From: Pseudomonadota bacterium
GTDB lineage: Bacteria; Myxococcota_A; UBA796; GCA-2862545
NCBI GenBank assembly: GCA_023954855.1
Contig: JAGSGY010000011.1
Location: 1-64,000, forward strand
Direction: 5' to 3'
DNA: 64,000 bases
Each line of letters begins with the position of its first letter. Position 1 is the stretch's first letter. Position numbers and translations under genes: made by a program. The notes under the pieces were generated by a model that worked only from the letters and a program-made list of their open reading frames with translations, was not told the origin of the DNA and ran no database searches. Shown one piece after another: positions 33,435 through 43,068 of the stretch.

Positions 33435-34421
33435 GTGTCGGACGAATCAACCGTCCGACCGGTAGCCGTCGACGCGATGGGTGGTGACCGTGCTCCCGAG
33501 TCCATAGTGGCCGGGGCGGTCGCCGCCGTGCGTTCGGGGGTGCCGGTCATTCTTTTCGGCGACCAGGCGGTCATTCGGCCGCTGGTTCCCCGCAATGTCG
33601 ATATCTCCATTGTCCACACCGATGACGCTGTGGGCATGAGCGATGCTGCAGTAGGTGTTCGCCGTCGTCCCGACAGCTCCATGCGCCTTGCACTTCGCGA
33701 GGTGGCGAGCGGACGTGCCAGAGCTGCGGTGACGTGCGGCCATACGGGTGCTGCTCTCGTCGCCGCCGTCCTCGACCTCGGCGTGTTGAGCGGGGTTGAG
33801 CGCCCAGCGGTGGCCACGGTCCTGCCTCGCAGTGACGGCGGGCAGCTGGTCCTTGCGGATGCGGGCGCCAACGTGGATTGCCGTCCCGAGCAGCTCGCGA
33901 GCTTTGCGGTTCTCGGTGCCGCGTTCGCAGAGAGCCTCGGCGTCGAGTCGCCGCGGGTGGGACTGCTCTCGAACGGAAGCGAGCCTGGCAAGGGCAACAT
34001 GCAGGTGCGCGCCACGCTTCCGCTCATCGAGGCGCTACCCGTCCACGTCGTAGGCAACATCGAGCCGCCGGCAGCCTTTCGCGGTGAGTGCGATGTGCTC
34101 GTCTGCGACGGCTTTGCGGGCAACATCATGCTGAAGAGTGTGGAGGGGGCCGCCGAGACGGTGCTGGCTCTCCTCAAGGCCGAACTGAAGCAGCACCGCA
34201 GCGCGCAAGTGGGTGCGTGGCTGCTCCAGAGGGTGCTTCGCAAGCTCCGCGGCAAGGTCTCATGGGAGTCGATTGGCGGAGGGCTTCTGCTTGGCGTGGA
34301 CGGCGTTGTGGTGATCGGCCACGGTCGGTCAACGGAAGAGGCTGTGACGGCTGCCATCCATCTCGCTGCCCGCTCGTCAGAGGGAGAACTCGTTGATCGG
34401 CTTCGGGAGCGGCTCTCCTAA
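33435..34421 (+). CDS. plsX: Phosphate acyltransferase PlsX
   Basis: PlsX makes acyl-phosphate from acyl-ACP for phospholipid synthesis. The 328-aa product contains VAVDAMGGDRAPESIVAGA at the N-terminus, CGHTGAALVAAVL, LADAGANVDCRPEQLASFA and CDGFAGNIMLKSVEG, all PlsX hallmarks. GTG start three bases after the rpmF stop. acpP and fabF, both in the same acyl pathway, follow. Confidence 0.96.
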   Translation: MSDESTVRPVAVDAMGGDRAPESIVAGAVAAVRSGVPVILFGDQAVIRPLVPRNVDISIVHTDDAVGMSDAAVGVRRRPDSSMRLALREVASGRARAAVTCGHTGAALVAAVLDLGVLSGVERPAVATVLPRSDGGQLVLADAGANVDCRPEQLASFAVLGAAFAESLGVESPRVGLLSNGSEPGKGNMQVRATLPLIEALPVHVVGNIEPPAAFRGECDVLVCDGFAGNIMLKSVEGAAETVLALLKAELKQHRSAQVGAWLLQRVLRKLRGKVSWESIGGGLLLGVDGVVVIGHGRSTEEAVTAAIHLAARSSEGELVDRLRERLS

Positions 34422-34462
34422 TCAGAGGGGCTGGCTAGATTCCGCGATGATGAAGGCTGTGA

Positions 34463-34490
34463 TTGCCCCATCTCAGCGCCGCGATATAGT
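34463..34490 (+). promoter_or_regulatory. Sigma-70-like promoter before acpP
   Basis: TTGCCC (34463-34468), 16 bases, TATAGT (34485-34490) lie in the 119-base gap after plsX. A separate promoter would suit the high expression that acyl carrier protein needs. Confidence 0.6.
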
Positions 34491-34540
34491 CCCGAACTTC
34501 ACAGACACGACCCCGGGTCTTCCCCGGAACAGGAGGTTGG

Positions 34541-34783
34541 ATGTCCAAGGACGAGGTCACCCAGAAGGTGCAGGACATCATCGCCGAGAGCCTCGGTGTG
34601 AACCGCAACGAGGTCGCGGTCGACGCGGACTTCGTGCAAGACCTGAACGCCGATTCGCTCGACATTGTCGAGCTCGTCATGGCGATCGAGAAGGAATTCA
34701 AGATCGACATCCCCGACGAGCAGGCCGAAGTGATTCGCACCGTCCAGGACGCGATCGACTACATCGTCGCCCACGTCTCGTAA
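34541..34783 (+). CDS. acpP: Acyl carrier protein
   Basis: The 80-aa acidic helical protein carries the phosphopantetheine attachment motif [12 protein letters not shown] with Ser39. It carries growing acyl chains in type II fatty-acid synthesis. AGGAGG precedes the ATG. fabF follows directly. Confidence 0.98.
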   Translation: MSKDEVTQKVQDIIAESLGVNRNEVAVDADFVQDLNADSLDIVELVMAIEKEFKIDIPDEQAEVIRTVQDAIDYIVAHVS

Positions 34784-34816
34784 GACCGGGCGAGACCTCC
34801 TGACCGCGGAGTCATC

Positions 34817-36076
34817 GTGAACACGCGACGTCGGGTGGTCATCACGGGGCTCGGAGCTGTCTCTCCCTGCGGGAATGACGCGCCGAGTACCTGGTCTTCG
34901 TTGATCGAAGGCCGCACAGGCATCGGGCCGATCACTCGGTTCGACGCGTCCACCTTTCCCTGCCGAATCGCGGGAGAGGTGAAGGGCTTTGATGCCGCTG
35001 AGCGCCTAGGGCGCCGCCGCATCCGTAGGCTCGGACTGTTCATGCAGTACGCGCTCGCGGCGGGGCTCGAGGCGGTCGCCGACGCCGGCTTCACGCGCGA
35101 CGGGCAATGGCCGGACGCAGAGCGCTTCGGTGTTTACGTCGGCTCTGGCATCGGGGGCTTTCCCGAGATCGTGCACGGCGCTGACACGATGAACGAGGAG
35201 GGCCTCAAGGGCATCTCTCCGTTCTTCATTCCTCGGTCGCTGATCAACCTGGCCACAGGTCAACTCGCGATCGAACTCAACGCCCAGGGGCCGAGTCTCT
35301 GCATCGCGACCGCTTGCGCCGTGGGCAACCACTCGATCGGCGAAGCCTGGCGCGCGATTGTGCTCGACGATGTCGATGTGGTGGTCGCCGGCGGAACCGA
35401 GGCGAGCGTGTCACCGCTGGGTCTCGGTGGCTTCATGGCGATGAAGGCTCTGTCCCGCCGCAACGATGATCCAGCGCGGGCCTCCCGGCCGTTCGATGTC
35501 ACACGCGATGGCTTCGTGATGGGAGAGGGGGCCGGACTGGTCGTGCTCGAGGAGTACGAACACGCGAAGGCGCGAGGGGCGCGCATCTACTGCGAACTGG
35601 CCGGCTACGGCGCGAGCACAGACGCCCACCACATCACGGCGCCGGCGCCGGGTGGTGCTGGAGCGGCGAGGTGTATGAAAGCCGCGCTGCGATCCGCGGG
35701 TCTGTCGACGACCGATGTGGACTACATCAACGCGCACGGCACTTCGACCCCGCTTAATGACACCAACGAGACCGCGGCTATTCGCTCGGTTTTCGGGGAA
35801 CATGCTGACGCCCTCGCGGTGAGCAGCACCAAGAGCCTCACGGGGCATTTGCTCGGTGCTGCCGGCGGGCTCGAGGCGGTCGCTACGGCGATGGCGATTC
35901 ACACCGGTATCGTCCCGCCCACCGCGAACCTGCATCATCCGGACCCGACCTGCGATCTCGACTTCGTTCGAGAGGGTGCGCGAACCATCCACCCCAAAGT
36001 CGCGCTGTCCAACGCGTTTGGCTTTGGCGGTACCAATGCAACGCTCGTGTTCTCACGAGTCGAGGACACCCCATGA
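34817..36076 (+). CDS. fabF: 3-oxoacyl-ACP synthase II
   Basis: The 419-aa condensing enzyme elongates acyl-ACP with malonyl-ACP. The Cys-His-His triad is visible: Cys167 in CIATACAVGNHS, His in INAHGTSTPLNDTNE, and His in SLTGHLLGAAGG; the C-terminal SNAFGFGGTNATLVF is also present. GTG start at 34817. The stop overlaps rpiB (ATGA). fabD, fabG and fabH are not in this cluster. Confidence 0.97.
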   Translation: MNTRRRVVITGLGAVSPCGNDAPSTWSSLIEGRTGIGPITRFDASTFPCRIAGEVKGFDAAERLGRRRIRRLGLFMQYALAAGLEAVADAGFTRDGQWPDAERFGVYVGSGIGGFPEIVHGADTMNEEGLKGISPFFIPRSLINLATGQLAIELNAQGPSLCIATACAVGNHSIGEAWRAIVLDDVDVVVAGGTEASVSPLGLGGFMAMKALSRRNDDPARASRPFDVTRDGFVMGEGAGLVVLEEYEHAKARGARIYCELAGYGASTDAHHITAPAPGGAGAARCMKAALRSAGLSTTDVDYINAHGTSTPLNDTNETAAIRSVFGEHADALAVSSTKSLTGHLLGAAGGLEAVATAMAIHTGIVPPTANLHHPDPTCDLDFVREGARTIHPKVALSNAFGFGGTNATLVFSRVEDTP

Positions 36077-36504
36077 AGCTCGTCATCGCCAGCGATCACG
36101 GAGGCCTCGACCTGAAGGCCGCGATCATTAGCCACCTCGACGGCACCCATGAAGTGGCTGACCTGGGGCCGAATGACACCACCTCGGTGGACTATCCAGA
36201 CTTCGCGCACAAGCTCAGCGAGGCGATCCTCACTGGGCACGCTGACAGGGGAGTCCTCGTCTGCGGTACAGGGCAGGGCATGGCGATCGCCGCGAACAAG
36301 CACCCGGGTATCCGCGCAGCGGTGGTCTCCGACGTGTTCAGCGCTCGGATGGCGAGCCTGCACAACGACGCCAATGTGCTCTGCCTCGGTCAGCGCGTAC
36401 TTGGGCCGGGTCTTGCGCTCGAACTGGTAGATGCCTGGTTGGCGGCCGAATTTGAAGGCGGACGTCACGCGCGTCGCGTCGGGAAGATCGATCTGAGCGC
36501 CTGA
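36073..36504 (+). CDS. rpiB: Ribose-5-phosphate isomerase B
   Basis: RpiB interconverts ribose-5-phosphate and ribulose-5-phosphate. The 143-aa product shows ASDHGGLDLK at the N-terminus, YPDFAHKL, and the catalytic Cys64 in CGTGQGMAIAANK. Its product, ribulose-5-phosphate, is also a substrate of RibB encoded downstream. It is coupled to fabF by ATGA. Confidence 0.97.
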   Translation: MKLVIASDHGGLDLKAAIISHLDGTHEVADLGPNDTTSVDYPDFAHKLSEAILTGHADRGVLVCGTGQGMAIAANKHPGIRAAVVSDVFSARMASLHNDANVLCLGQRVLGPGLALELVDAWLAAEFEGGRHARRVGKIDLSA

Positions 36505-36541
36505 TCGGAATAGGGGGCCGGCCTGCTAGGGAGGTCCCACC

Positions 36542-37792
36542 ATGCTCGACGCACTCGCAGCCTTTGACCCCGAGGTCTTCGCCTCCATCCGCTCCGAGTT
36601 CCGGCGTCAGCAAGACGGCATCGAGCTCATCGCGAGTGAGAACTACGTGTCCGAGGCGGTAATGGCCGCGATGGGCACCCATCTCACCAACAAGTACGCG
36701 GAAGGCTTGCCCAACCGTCGCTACTACGGTGGCTGCGAGTTTGTGGACCAGGTCGAGGTGATCGCTCGCAACCGCGCTCGCGAGATCTTCGGCGCCGTCG
36801 GCGTCAACGTTCAGCCCCACTCGGGCGCGCAGGCGAATGCCGCCGTGTACCTCGCGGCGTGCGAGCCCGGAGACACCGTCCTCGGACTCGACCTCACCCA
36901 CGGCGGACACCTCACCCACGGCTCGCCCGTGAACATGTCCGGCAAGATCTACAACGCCGTGCACTACAAGCTCGACGAGGCCACCGGCCGCATCGACTTG
37001 GACAAGGTTCGCGAGCTGGCTCTCGAGCATCGTCCGAAGATGATCGTCACCGGCGCCTCAGCCTACCCCCGTGCCATCGATTTCGAGGGCTTCCGGTCGA
37101 TCGCTGATGAGGTCGGCGCCGTTCTCTTCGCCGACATCGCACACATCGCTGGCTTGGTCGCGACCGGGCACCACGCGAATCCCGTTCCCCACTGCGACTT
37201 CGTCACGACCACGACCCACAAGACCCTGCGTGGTCCGCGTGGCGGCCTGATCATGGCGAACCGAGAGTGGGCGAACAAGATGAACAAGGCGGTGTTTCCG
37301 GGCACGCAGGGAGGCCCCCTGATGCACGTGATTGCCGCCAAGGCCGTGTGCTTCAAGGAAGCGCTCCAGCCCTCGTTCAAGGACTACATCGGCGGTGTGG
37401 TCGAGAACGCCAATGGCATGGCCGAGCGGCTCATGGAGCGCGGCTACAACCTGGTTTCGGGCGGTACCGACAACCACCTCATGCTGGTGGACCTGGGCGA
37501 GACTTGTAGCGGCAAGGAAGCCGAGGATGCGCTCGGAAAGGCCGACATCACGGTCAACAAGAACACCGTCCCGGGTGAGCAGCGCTCACCGTTCGTGACC
37601 TCGGGCATCCGGATTGGAACGCCTGCAGTCACCACCCGTGGCATGGCGCTCGGCGAGGCCCTGCAGATTGCGGACTGGATCGCCGATGCCATCGAAGCCC
37701 GCGAGGACGATGCGAAGCTCGCCACCATTCGCTCGCAGGTTCACGAACTGTGCGGACGCTTCCCCGTGTACCGCGAGGACCTGATCGGCTGA
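36542..37792 (+). CDS. glyA: Serine hydroxymethyltransferase
   Basis: This PLP enzyme converts serine and tetrahydrofolate to glycine and methylene-THF. The 416-aa product has [29 protein letters not shown], and the PLP-binding lysine in [14 protein letters not shown]. The stop overlaps the nrdR start (TGATG). The glyA-nrdR-ribD order is common in Deltaproteobacteria. Confidence 0.98.
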   Translation: MLDALAAFDPEVFASIRSEFRRQQDGIELIASENYVSEAVMAAMGTHLTNKYAEGLPNRRYYGGCEFVDQVEVIARNRAREIFGAVGVNVQPHSGAQANAAVYLAACEPGDTVLGLDLTHGGHLTHGSPVNMSGKIYNAVHYKLDEATGRIDLDKVRELALEHRPKMIVTGASAYPRAIDFEGFRSIADEVGAVLFADIAHIAGLVATGHHANPVPHCDFVTTTTHKTLRGPRGGLIMANREWANKMNKAVFPGTQGGPLMHVIAAKAVCFKEALQPSFKDYIGGVVENANGMAERLMERGYNLVSGGTDNHLMLVDLGETCSGKEAEDALGKADITVNKNTVPGEQRSPFVTSGIRIGTPAVTTRGMALGEALQIADWIADAIEAREDDAKLATIRSQVHELCGRFPVYREDLIG

Positions 37793-38241
37793 TGCGCTGC
37801 CCCACCTGCCAGCACGAAGACTCGAAGGTTGTGGATTCCCGGACGTCCGGCGATGCGATCCGCCGTCGTCGTGAGTGCCTGGAGTGCAGTGAGCGGTTCA
37901 CCACGCACGAACGGGTCGAGCGGCCCACGCTGTGGGTGTTGAAGAAGGATGGACGCAAGGAGCCTTTCCGCAGCGAGAAGGTGCTCACCGGGCTTGCACT
38001 CGCATGCCGCAAACGTCCGATCACCGCCGCCGACATGGATGATGCGGCGCGAAAGGTCGAGGCCATGCTCCAAGAGCGACGCGGAACCGAGGTTCCGGCT
38101 GCAGCCGTAGGCGAAGCCGTCATGGAAGTGCTGCGCACCGTCGATGAGGTGGCCTACATCCGCTTTGCGAGTGTGTATCGGGAGTTCGAGAGCGCCGACC
38201 AGTTCATCGAGACCATTCGCCCTCTGCAGGAGGGCGCGTGA
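37792..38241 (+). CDS. nrdR: Transcriptional repressor NrdR
   Basis: NrdR represses ribonucleotide reductase genes. The 149-aa product has the N-terminal zinc ribbon (CPTCQHEDSKVVDSR ... CLECSERFTTHE) and an ATP-cone (VLKKDGRKEPFRSEKVLTGL). The ATG at 37792 starts with the canonical MRCPTC and overlaps the glyA stop. ribD overlaps its stop (GTGA). Confidence 0.97.
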   Translation: MRCPTCQHEDSKVVDSRTSGDAIRRRRECLECSERFTTHERVERPTLWVLKKDGRKEPFRSEKVLTGLALACRKRPITAADMDDAARKVEAMLQERRGTEVPAAAVGEAVMEVLRTVDEVAYIRFASVYREFESADQFIETIRPLQEGA

Positions 38242-39323
38242 GCCGTGATGTGCGCTGGATGGCTCGCGCACTCGAGATCGCCGAGCGGGGACTGGGCACG
38301 ACGGCACCGAATCCCGCGGTAGGCTCGGTCATCGTGCGGGACTGCTTGCTCATCGGCGAGGGCCATACGCAGCCCGTCGGTGGCGCCCACGCCGAGGTCA
38401 TGGCGTTGGAGGACTGCCGCGCGCGAGGAGAGGATCCACGCGGGGGCACGCTCTACGTGACGCTCGAGCCGTGTCGCCACCACGGACGCACCCCGCCATG
38501 TACAGACGCCATCGTCGAGGCCGGGATTGCTCGCGTGGTCGTCGGCTGCGTCGACCCATTCCTCGAGATGCAGGGGCGCAGCCTCGCCGTCCTGCGAGAG
38601 GCTGGGATCGAGGTTGTACTCGGCGTGCTCGGTGGGCAGTGCCGAGACCTGATTCGCGGCTTCGCCCGCGCTCTCGTGCATCACCTGCCCGAAGTCACGT
38701 CGAAGGTGGCGATGAGCTTGGATGGACACATCGCGACGGCGACGGGCGAGTCCAAGTGGATTTCCGGGCCCGAATCGCGTGAACACGCGCACAGCCTGCG
38801 CCACCGCCATGACGCAATCTTGGTCGGACGGGCCACCGTCGACGCGGACGACCCGCGGCTCACCACCCGCGTCCCTGGCGGAGTGGACCCTGTCCCGGTC
38901 GTGCTCGATACCGAACTCCGGATCTCCGCGGATGCGCGCTTGTTCGCGTCCTCCCGAACTCCGGTGATCGTCTGCGCCGAGGATGCTCCCGAACGCGAGC
39001 TCCCTGGCACCATCGTGCGTGTTCCTCGTGGGCCGGGCGGCGTCGATGTCGAACAAGCGTTGCGCGCGTTGGCGGATGCCGGGCTTCACCGCATTCTCGT
39101 CGAGGGTGGGGGAATGGTGCACCGGAGCCTGCTCGACGCGCAGCTTGTCGACACACTCTGTGTGTACGTTGCTGGCGTGATCGTCCCCGGCGGGCGCTCG
39201 TGGATTGGCGGCGGCCCACTCGCATCGCTCGCGGAGGCCCAGCGCCTCAATGCGCCAACGGTCCGCTCGCTCGGTCCGGATGTCCTGCTGGAATACAGCC
39301 TTCCTCACCGCGTGGGGGCCTGA
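38238..39323 (+). CDS. ribD: Bifunctional riboflavin biosynthesis deaminase/reductase
   Basis: RibD carries out the second and third steps of riboflavin synthesis. The 361-aa product has a cytidine-deaminase-like domain with zinc ligands (GGAHAEVMAL, EPCRHHGRTPPCTDAI) and a reductase domain (SKVAMSLDGHIATATGESKW, RILVEGGGMVHRSLL). GTG start overlaps the nrdR stop; its own stop overlaps ribE (TGATG). I saw no FMN riboswitch upstream. Confidence 0.97.
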   Translation: MSRDVRWMARALEIAERGLGTTAPNPAVGSVIVRDCLLIGEGHTQPVGGAHAEVMALEDCRARGEDPRGGTLYVTLEPCRHHGRTPPCTDAIVEAGIARVVVGCVDPFLEMQGRSLAVLREAGIEVVLGVLGGQCRDLIRGFARALVHHLPEVTSKVAMSLDGHIATATGESKWISGPESREHAHSLRHRHDAILVGRATVDADDPRLTTRVPGGVDPVPVVLDTELRISADARLFASSRTPVIVCAEDAPERELPGTIVRVPRGPGGVDVEQALRALADAGLHRILVEGGGMVHRSLLDAQLVDTLCVYVAGVIVPGGRSWIGGGPLASLAEAQRLNAPTVRSLGPDVLLEYSLPHRVGA

Positions 39324-39973
39324 TGTTTACCGGACTCGTCGAGGACGTCGGCACGATCGCGAGTGTGCTGGCGCGAGGCGGCGGCAAAGAGCTGCTCATT
39401 CGCTGCCCTAAGCTGCCGCTGTCGGAGTGCGCTCTCGGTGACTCCATCGCGGTGGACGGCGCTTGTCTCACGGTCGACCGCTTCGAGGGGGCGAACGGCT
39501 TCGTGGCGATTGCGGGCCGAGAGACCATTGAGCGGACCTCCCTCGCGGACGCACGACCAGGCCGCCAGGTTCACCTCGAGCGGGCCATGCAGCTCGGCGG
39601 ACGTCTGGGAGGGCACCTCGTCCAAGGCCACGTCGATGGGGTAGGGCGCATCACACGCATCCAGGACCAGCAGGAAACCTGGGTGCTTTGGGTAGAGATG
39701 CCCGAAGATCTCGGTCGGTATGTAGCCTCGAAGGGCAGCATCACCATCGATGGTGTCTCGCTGACCGTCAACGAAATCGAGGGCCGTATGGCCCGCGTCA
39801 ACATCGTGCCCCACACCCGTCGAGTCACGCACCTGGGCCGCAAACGCCCAGGTGGGAGTGTGAACCTCGAGGTCGATGTTCTGGCCAAGTACGTTGAGCG
39901 CCTGCTCAATGCGCCGGAATCGGGTAAAGGCACCCTCTTGTCCACTCTCGCACGTAGCGGGTTCCTCGACTGA
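39323..39973 (+). CDS. ribE: Riboflavin synthase, alpha subunit
   Basis: It dismutates two lumazine molecules to riboflavin. The 216-aa product shows the two-fold repeat typical of the family, each starting near MFTGLVEDVG or LGGHLVQGHVDGVG, with DGACLTV and DGVSLTVNEI as the matching motif pair. The ATG at 39323 (TGATG overlap with ribD) is chosen; the frame extends upstream inside ribD. Confidence 0.97.
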   Translation: MFTGLVEDVGTIASVLARGGGKELLIRCPKLPLSECALGDSIAVDGACLTVDRFEGANGFVAIAGRETIERTSLADARPGRQVHLERAMQLGGRLGGHLVQGHVDGVGRITRIQDQQETWVLWVEMPEDLGRYVASKGSITIDGVSLTVNEIEGRMARVNIVPHTRRVTHLGRKRPGGSVNLEVDVLAKYVERLLNAPESGKGTLLSTLARSGFLD

Positions 39974-39989
39974 GGCCTCGGAGCGACTC

Positions 39990-41117
39990 TTGCAAGTTTT
40001 CGATCCAGATCCAATTCGCCGTGTCGAACTCGCGCTCGAGGACCTTCGGGCCGGGCGCATGATCATCCTCGTCGACGACGAAGACCGCGAGAATGAGGGC
40101 GACATTGTCGTGGCCTCAGAGCTGGTCACGCCTGAGCACATCAACTTCATGGCAGTCCACGCACGTGGCCTCATCTGCCTGACGCTGACGAACGACCAGG
40201 TCGACAAGCTCGCGCTCCCGATGATGGCCACCAATAATCAGAGCGCCTACCAGACAGCGTTCACGGTGTCGATCGAGGCTCGCGAGGGCGTGACGACCGG
40301 CATCTCGGCGGCTGACCGCGCTCTGACCGTGCACGCGGCTATCGCGCCCGGCGCCAACCCGCGCTCCGTCGTGACGCCTGGCCACATGTTCCCTCTTCGC
40401 GCTCGCGATGGAGGCGTGCTGGAGCGCGTCGGCCAGACCGAGGGCTCGGTCGACCTTGCTCGCCTCGCGGGCTTGAACCCGAGTGGCGTGATCTGCGAGA
40501 TCATGAACGCCGACGGCACCATGGCCCGCATGCCCGACCTCGAGGTCTTCGGCGAAGAGCATGGCATTCGCATCTGCACTGTCGCCGACATCATCAAGTA
40601 CCGCATGCAGCGGGAGCGGGTGGTGCGTCGCGAGAGCAACGGCCAGATCGAGGTCCCCGGCATCGGCACCTTCCAGACGGTGCTCTACCGCAGTCTTCGG
40701 ACCGATGGGCTCCACATGGCCCTCACGCTCGGCGAGCCGAACGCGGATGGCGCGCTCGTTCGCGTGCAGGCCTCCCCTCCGCCGTGGGCCTTCCTCGACG
40801 AGACGGTGAGCAAGGCCGCCGGCTCTGCGAAGTCTGCGCTTCGGCGCATCGCCGCAGAGGGCTCGGGTGCCGTCGTGTTTATGCATGCCTCCATGGGCAC
40901 GCTCGATCAGCTGCAACACTCCTTCGTGCGCGACTTTGGCGGCGAGGGCAGCGCACCGGTGCAGGCTTCGGCCGAGGCACTCCGCGACCTAGGCACCGGC
41001 TGCCAGATTTTGGCAGACCTCGGCTTTACCAATCTTCGCATTCTGACTTCTTCGACCCGACCCATCGTCGGCGTCGAGGCCTACGGACTGCACATCATCG
41101 ACAAGGTGCCGCTGTAG
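39990..41117 (+). CDS. ribB: DHBP synthase with degenerate GTP cyclohydrolase II-like domain
   Basis: The N-terminal half is 3,4-dihydroxy-2-butanone-4-phosphate synthase: [53 protein letters not shown]. The C-terminal half resembles GTP cyclohydrolase II only in outline ([22 protein letters not shown]). It lacks the zinc cysteines and the usual GDVFGSLRCDCG-type segment, so RibA activity is unlikely and must come from another gene. TTG start at 39990 with GGAG 6 bases upstream; the open frame reaches back to 39876 inside ribE. 375 aa. Confidence 0.9.
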   Translation: MQVFDPDPIRRVELALEDLRAGRMIILVDDEDRENEGDIVVASELVTPEHINFMAVHARGLICLTLTNDQVDKLALPMMATNNQSAYQTAFTVSIEAREGVTTGISAADRALTVHAAIAPGANPRSVVTPGHMFPLRARDGGVLERVGQTEGSVDLARLAGLNPSGVICEIMNADGTMARMPDLEVFGEEHGIRICTVADIIKYRMQRERVVRRESNGQIEVPGIGTFQTVLYRSLRTDGLHMALTLGEPNADGALVRVQASPPPWAFLDETVSKAAGSAKSALRRIAAEGSGAVVFMHASMGTLDQLQHSFVRDFGGEGSAPVQASAEALRDLGTGCQILADLGFTNLRILTSSTRPIVGVEAYGLHIIDKVPL

Positions 41118-41136
41118 CGGCGACTGGGGAGAGAGC

Positions 41137-41610
41137 ATGGCGCGCATCATCGAAGGGAAGCTCGTCGACGCAGGCGGTCGCTACGCGATCGTGGCCGGTC
41201 GCTTCAACGAATTCATCACCAGCCGGCTGATCGCCGGTGCCGAGGACGCTCTCGCGCGTCACGGTGTGAACACCGATGAGCGTCTCGACCTCATTTGGGT
41301 GCCGGGTGCCTTTGAGATTCCGTTGGCCTGCCAGAAGGTCGCGGCCAGTGGCGAGTACGCGGCTGTCATCGCGCTCGGCGCGGTCATCCGTGGCTCGACC
41401 CCGCACTTTGACTACGTGTCCTCCGAGGTCAGCAAGGGCGTCGCGAACGCGTCCATGAAGACGGAAGTTCCCGTGGTGTTCGGCGTGCTCACGACCGACA
41501 CTATCGAGCAAGCCGTCGAGCGCGCTGGAACCAAGGCTGGAAACAAGGGTTTCGAGGCTGGGCTCTCCGCGCTCGAGATGGTCTCGCTATTCACCGCGTT
41601 GGGGAACTAG
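41137..41610 (+). CDS. ribH: 6,7-dimethyl-8-ribityllumazine synthase
   Basis: It joins the RibB product to the pyrimidine from RibD to form lumazine. The 157-aa product has [42 protein letters not shown] and [22 protein letters not shown] ribosome-binding site precedes the ATG. nusB starts one base after its stop. Confidence 0.97.
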   Translation: MARIIEGKLVDAGGRYAIVAGRFNEFITSRLIAGAEDALARHGVNTDERLDLIWVPGAFEIPLACQKVAASGEYAAVIALGAVIRGSTPHFDYVSSEVSKGVANASMKTEVPVVFGVLTTDTIEQAVERAGTKAGNKGFEAGLSALEMVSLFTALGN

Positions 41611-41611
41611 C

Positions 41612-42067
41612 GTGGCGTCGCGTCGTCGCGCTCGCGAGTACGCTCTACAGGCGCTGTACACGGCCGATCTCAAGGGAGACACCATCCCCGCCGCGCTCAA
41701 CGCCCTCTGGGCAGGGTTGGTCGACGGCGAGGGAATCGACGAGTCCCGTCCCGCCGAGAGCGAGGAGGTCGAGTTCGCGCAGCGGCTGGCCCTTGGCGTC
41801 GACAGCAACCGCGAGGGCATCGACGCGCTGATCGAGGAGTGCTCGACGAACTGGCGCATTCCGCGCATGCCGGTGGTCGACCGCAATATTCTGCGTCTCG
41901 CCGCTTTCGAGCTCCAAGAGTGCTCTGACATCCCTGCAAATGTGTCCGTGAATGAGGCGATCGAGCTCGCGAAGAAATACGGCACCAAAGAGTCCCGCGC
42001 CTTTGTGAACGGCATCGTCGATCGCATGGGCCGCAAGCTCGACAGATTGGGGAGTCGTCCATCGTGA
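41612..42067 (+). CDS. nusB: Transcription antitermination factor NusB
   Basis: NusB joins NusE in rRNA antitermination complexes. The 151-aa helical product has RRRAREYALQALY at the N-terminus and VVDRNILRLAAFEL, PANVSVNEAIELAKKYG and FVNGIVDRM, all typical. GTG start. The ribH-nusB pair is a widespread arrangement. The next gene overlaps its stop (GTGA). Confidence 0.96.
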   Translation: MASRRRAREYALQALYTADLKGDTIPAALNALWAGLVDGEGIDESRPAESEEVEFAQRLALGVDSNREGIDALIEECSTNWRIPRMPVVDRNILRLAAFELQECSDIPANVSVNEAIELAKKYGTKESRAFVNGIVDRMGRKLDRLGSRPS

Positions 42068-42426
42068 GCACCGCTGGAGCACAGTCCAAACCCAGGCCAA
42101 AGAGCGTCTTCGCGTCGTGGTGGTTTGGCGACGTGCTCCTGTTCACGATCAGCTTCCTGGTCGTGCTTGCCGCTGTGCTGCTCACGCCCACGCCAGAGCT
42201 CGTCGAGTTCTTTGGCTGGCCCGTTCCAGAGACCTGCGGGTACAAGCGCGTGCTCGGAATGGGATGCCCCGGCTGCGGGCTGACGCGCAGCTTCACCTAC
42301 ATGGCGCACTTCAACCCGGTTCAGGCGTTTCGGATGAACTGGATGGGACCTCCGTTCTTCCTGTTTGTCGCTGTGCAAGTGCCTTATCGGGTGCTTCGGC
42401 TGGTTCGGTCGTACCGCAAGCTCTAA
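42064..42426 (+). CDS. DUF2752 membrane protein
   Basis: The 120-aa product has two membrane helices (LLFTISFLVVLAAVLL and FFLFVAVQVPYRVLRL) flanking the DUF2752 signature GCPGCGLTRSFTYMAHF. The family is found in many bacteria and has no established function. GTG start at 42064 overlaps nusB. Confidence 0.88.
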   Translation: MSTAGAQSKPRPKSVFASWWFGDVLLFTISFLVVLAAVLLTPTPELVEFFGWPVPETCGYKRVLGMGCPGCGLTRSFTYMAHFNPVQAFRMNWMGPPFFLFVAVQVPYRVLRLVRSYRKL

Positions 42427-42454
42427 CCGTCGAAAAGTGGGTTAAGTTCGACGT

Positions 42455-42793
42455 ATGACTGCACCCATCTCCGTGACCGAAGACGCGGCCGTCCGCATGA
42501 AGAAGCTCCAGAAGGCCCAGAGCTGGCAGGGCTGGGGTCTTCGTTTTGGCCTCAAGGAGAGCGGCTGCTCGGGCTACAGCTACCAGCTCGACTTCGAACA
42601 GACCCCGGAAGACGATGACCTGGTCTATGACCTGCATGGCGTTCAGGTCTTCGTCCACCCGCTTCACCTACCGTTTCTCACCGGCTCGACGATTCGCTGG
42701 AAAGACGAGCTGATGGAGTCGGGCTTCGTGGTCGACAACCCGAATGTTAGCCGCGAGTGCGGCTGCGGCGCGTCTTTCGACGTCCAGGCCTGA
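42455..42793 (+). CDS. A-type Fe-S cluster assembly protein (IscA/ErpA/HesB family)
   Basis: The 112-aa product has Cys38 (SGCSGYSY), Cys102 and Cys104 (ECGCGASF), with the C-x63-C-x-C spacing of A-type carriers, which pass Fe-S clusters to client proteins. The adjacent ferredoxin (TGATG overlap) fits an Fe-S assembly pair. iscS and iscU are not in the window. Confidence 0.95.
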   Translation: MTAPISVTEDAAVRMKKLQKAQSWQGWGLRFGLKESGCSGYSYQLDFEQTPEDDDLVYDLHGVQVFVHPLHLPFLTGSTIRWKDELMESGFVVDNPNVSRECGCGASFDVQA

Positions 42794-43068
42794 TGCCCCG
42801 CGTACAGGTCGAGGGCTTCACCAGCGCCGATGCCGCAGAGGGGCAGACGCTGCTTGAGTTCTGCGAGGAGCACGGCATTCCTATGGAGTGCGCCTGCGGC
42901 GGATTTGCGGCTTGCAACTCGTGCCGCGTCGAGGTGCTCGACGGCGAGGGTGCTCTGAGCCCAGTGGTGGAAGAGGAACACGACTTTCTCGACGCGCCGA
43001 ATCAGCGACTCGGATGCCAAGCCGAAGTGCTCGGGGACGTGTCGGTACGTCTTGCAAGCGGCATGTAG
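42793..43068 (+). CDS. fdx: Adrenodoxin-type [2Fe-2S] ferredoxin
   Basis: The 91-aa product has ligands Cys35, Cys41, Cys44 and Cys75 (ACGGFAACNSC ... LGCQA), the C-x5-C-x2-C-xn-C pattern of Isc-type ferredoxins, and it supplies electrons for Fe-S assembly. The ATG at 42793 is chosen because it overlaps the upstream stop and gives a normal N-terminus. It ends tail-to-tail with the next minus-strand gene (TAGCTAG). Confidence 0.93.
   Translation: MPRVQVEGFTSADAAEGQTLLEFCEEHGIPMECACGGFAACNSCRVEVLDGEGALSPVVEEEHDFLDAPNQRLGCQAEVLGDVSVRLASGM

Noticed and set aside
38100-38237. FMN riboswitch before ribD
   Set aside because: ribD overlaps nrdR and I saw none of the conserved RFN segments upstream of any rib gene here.
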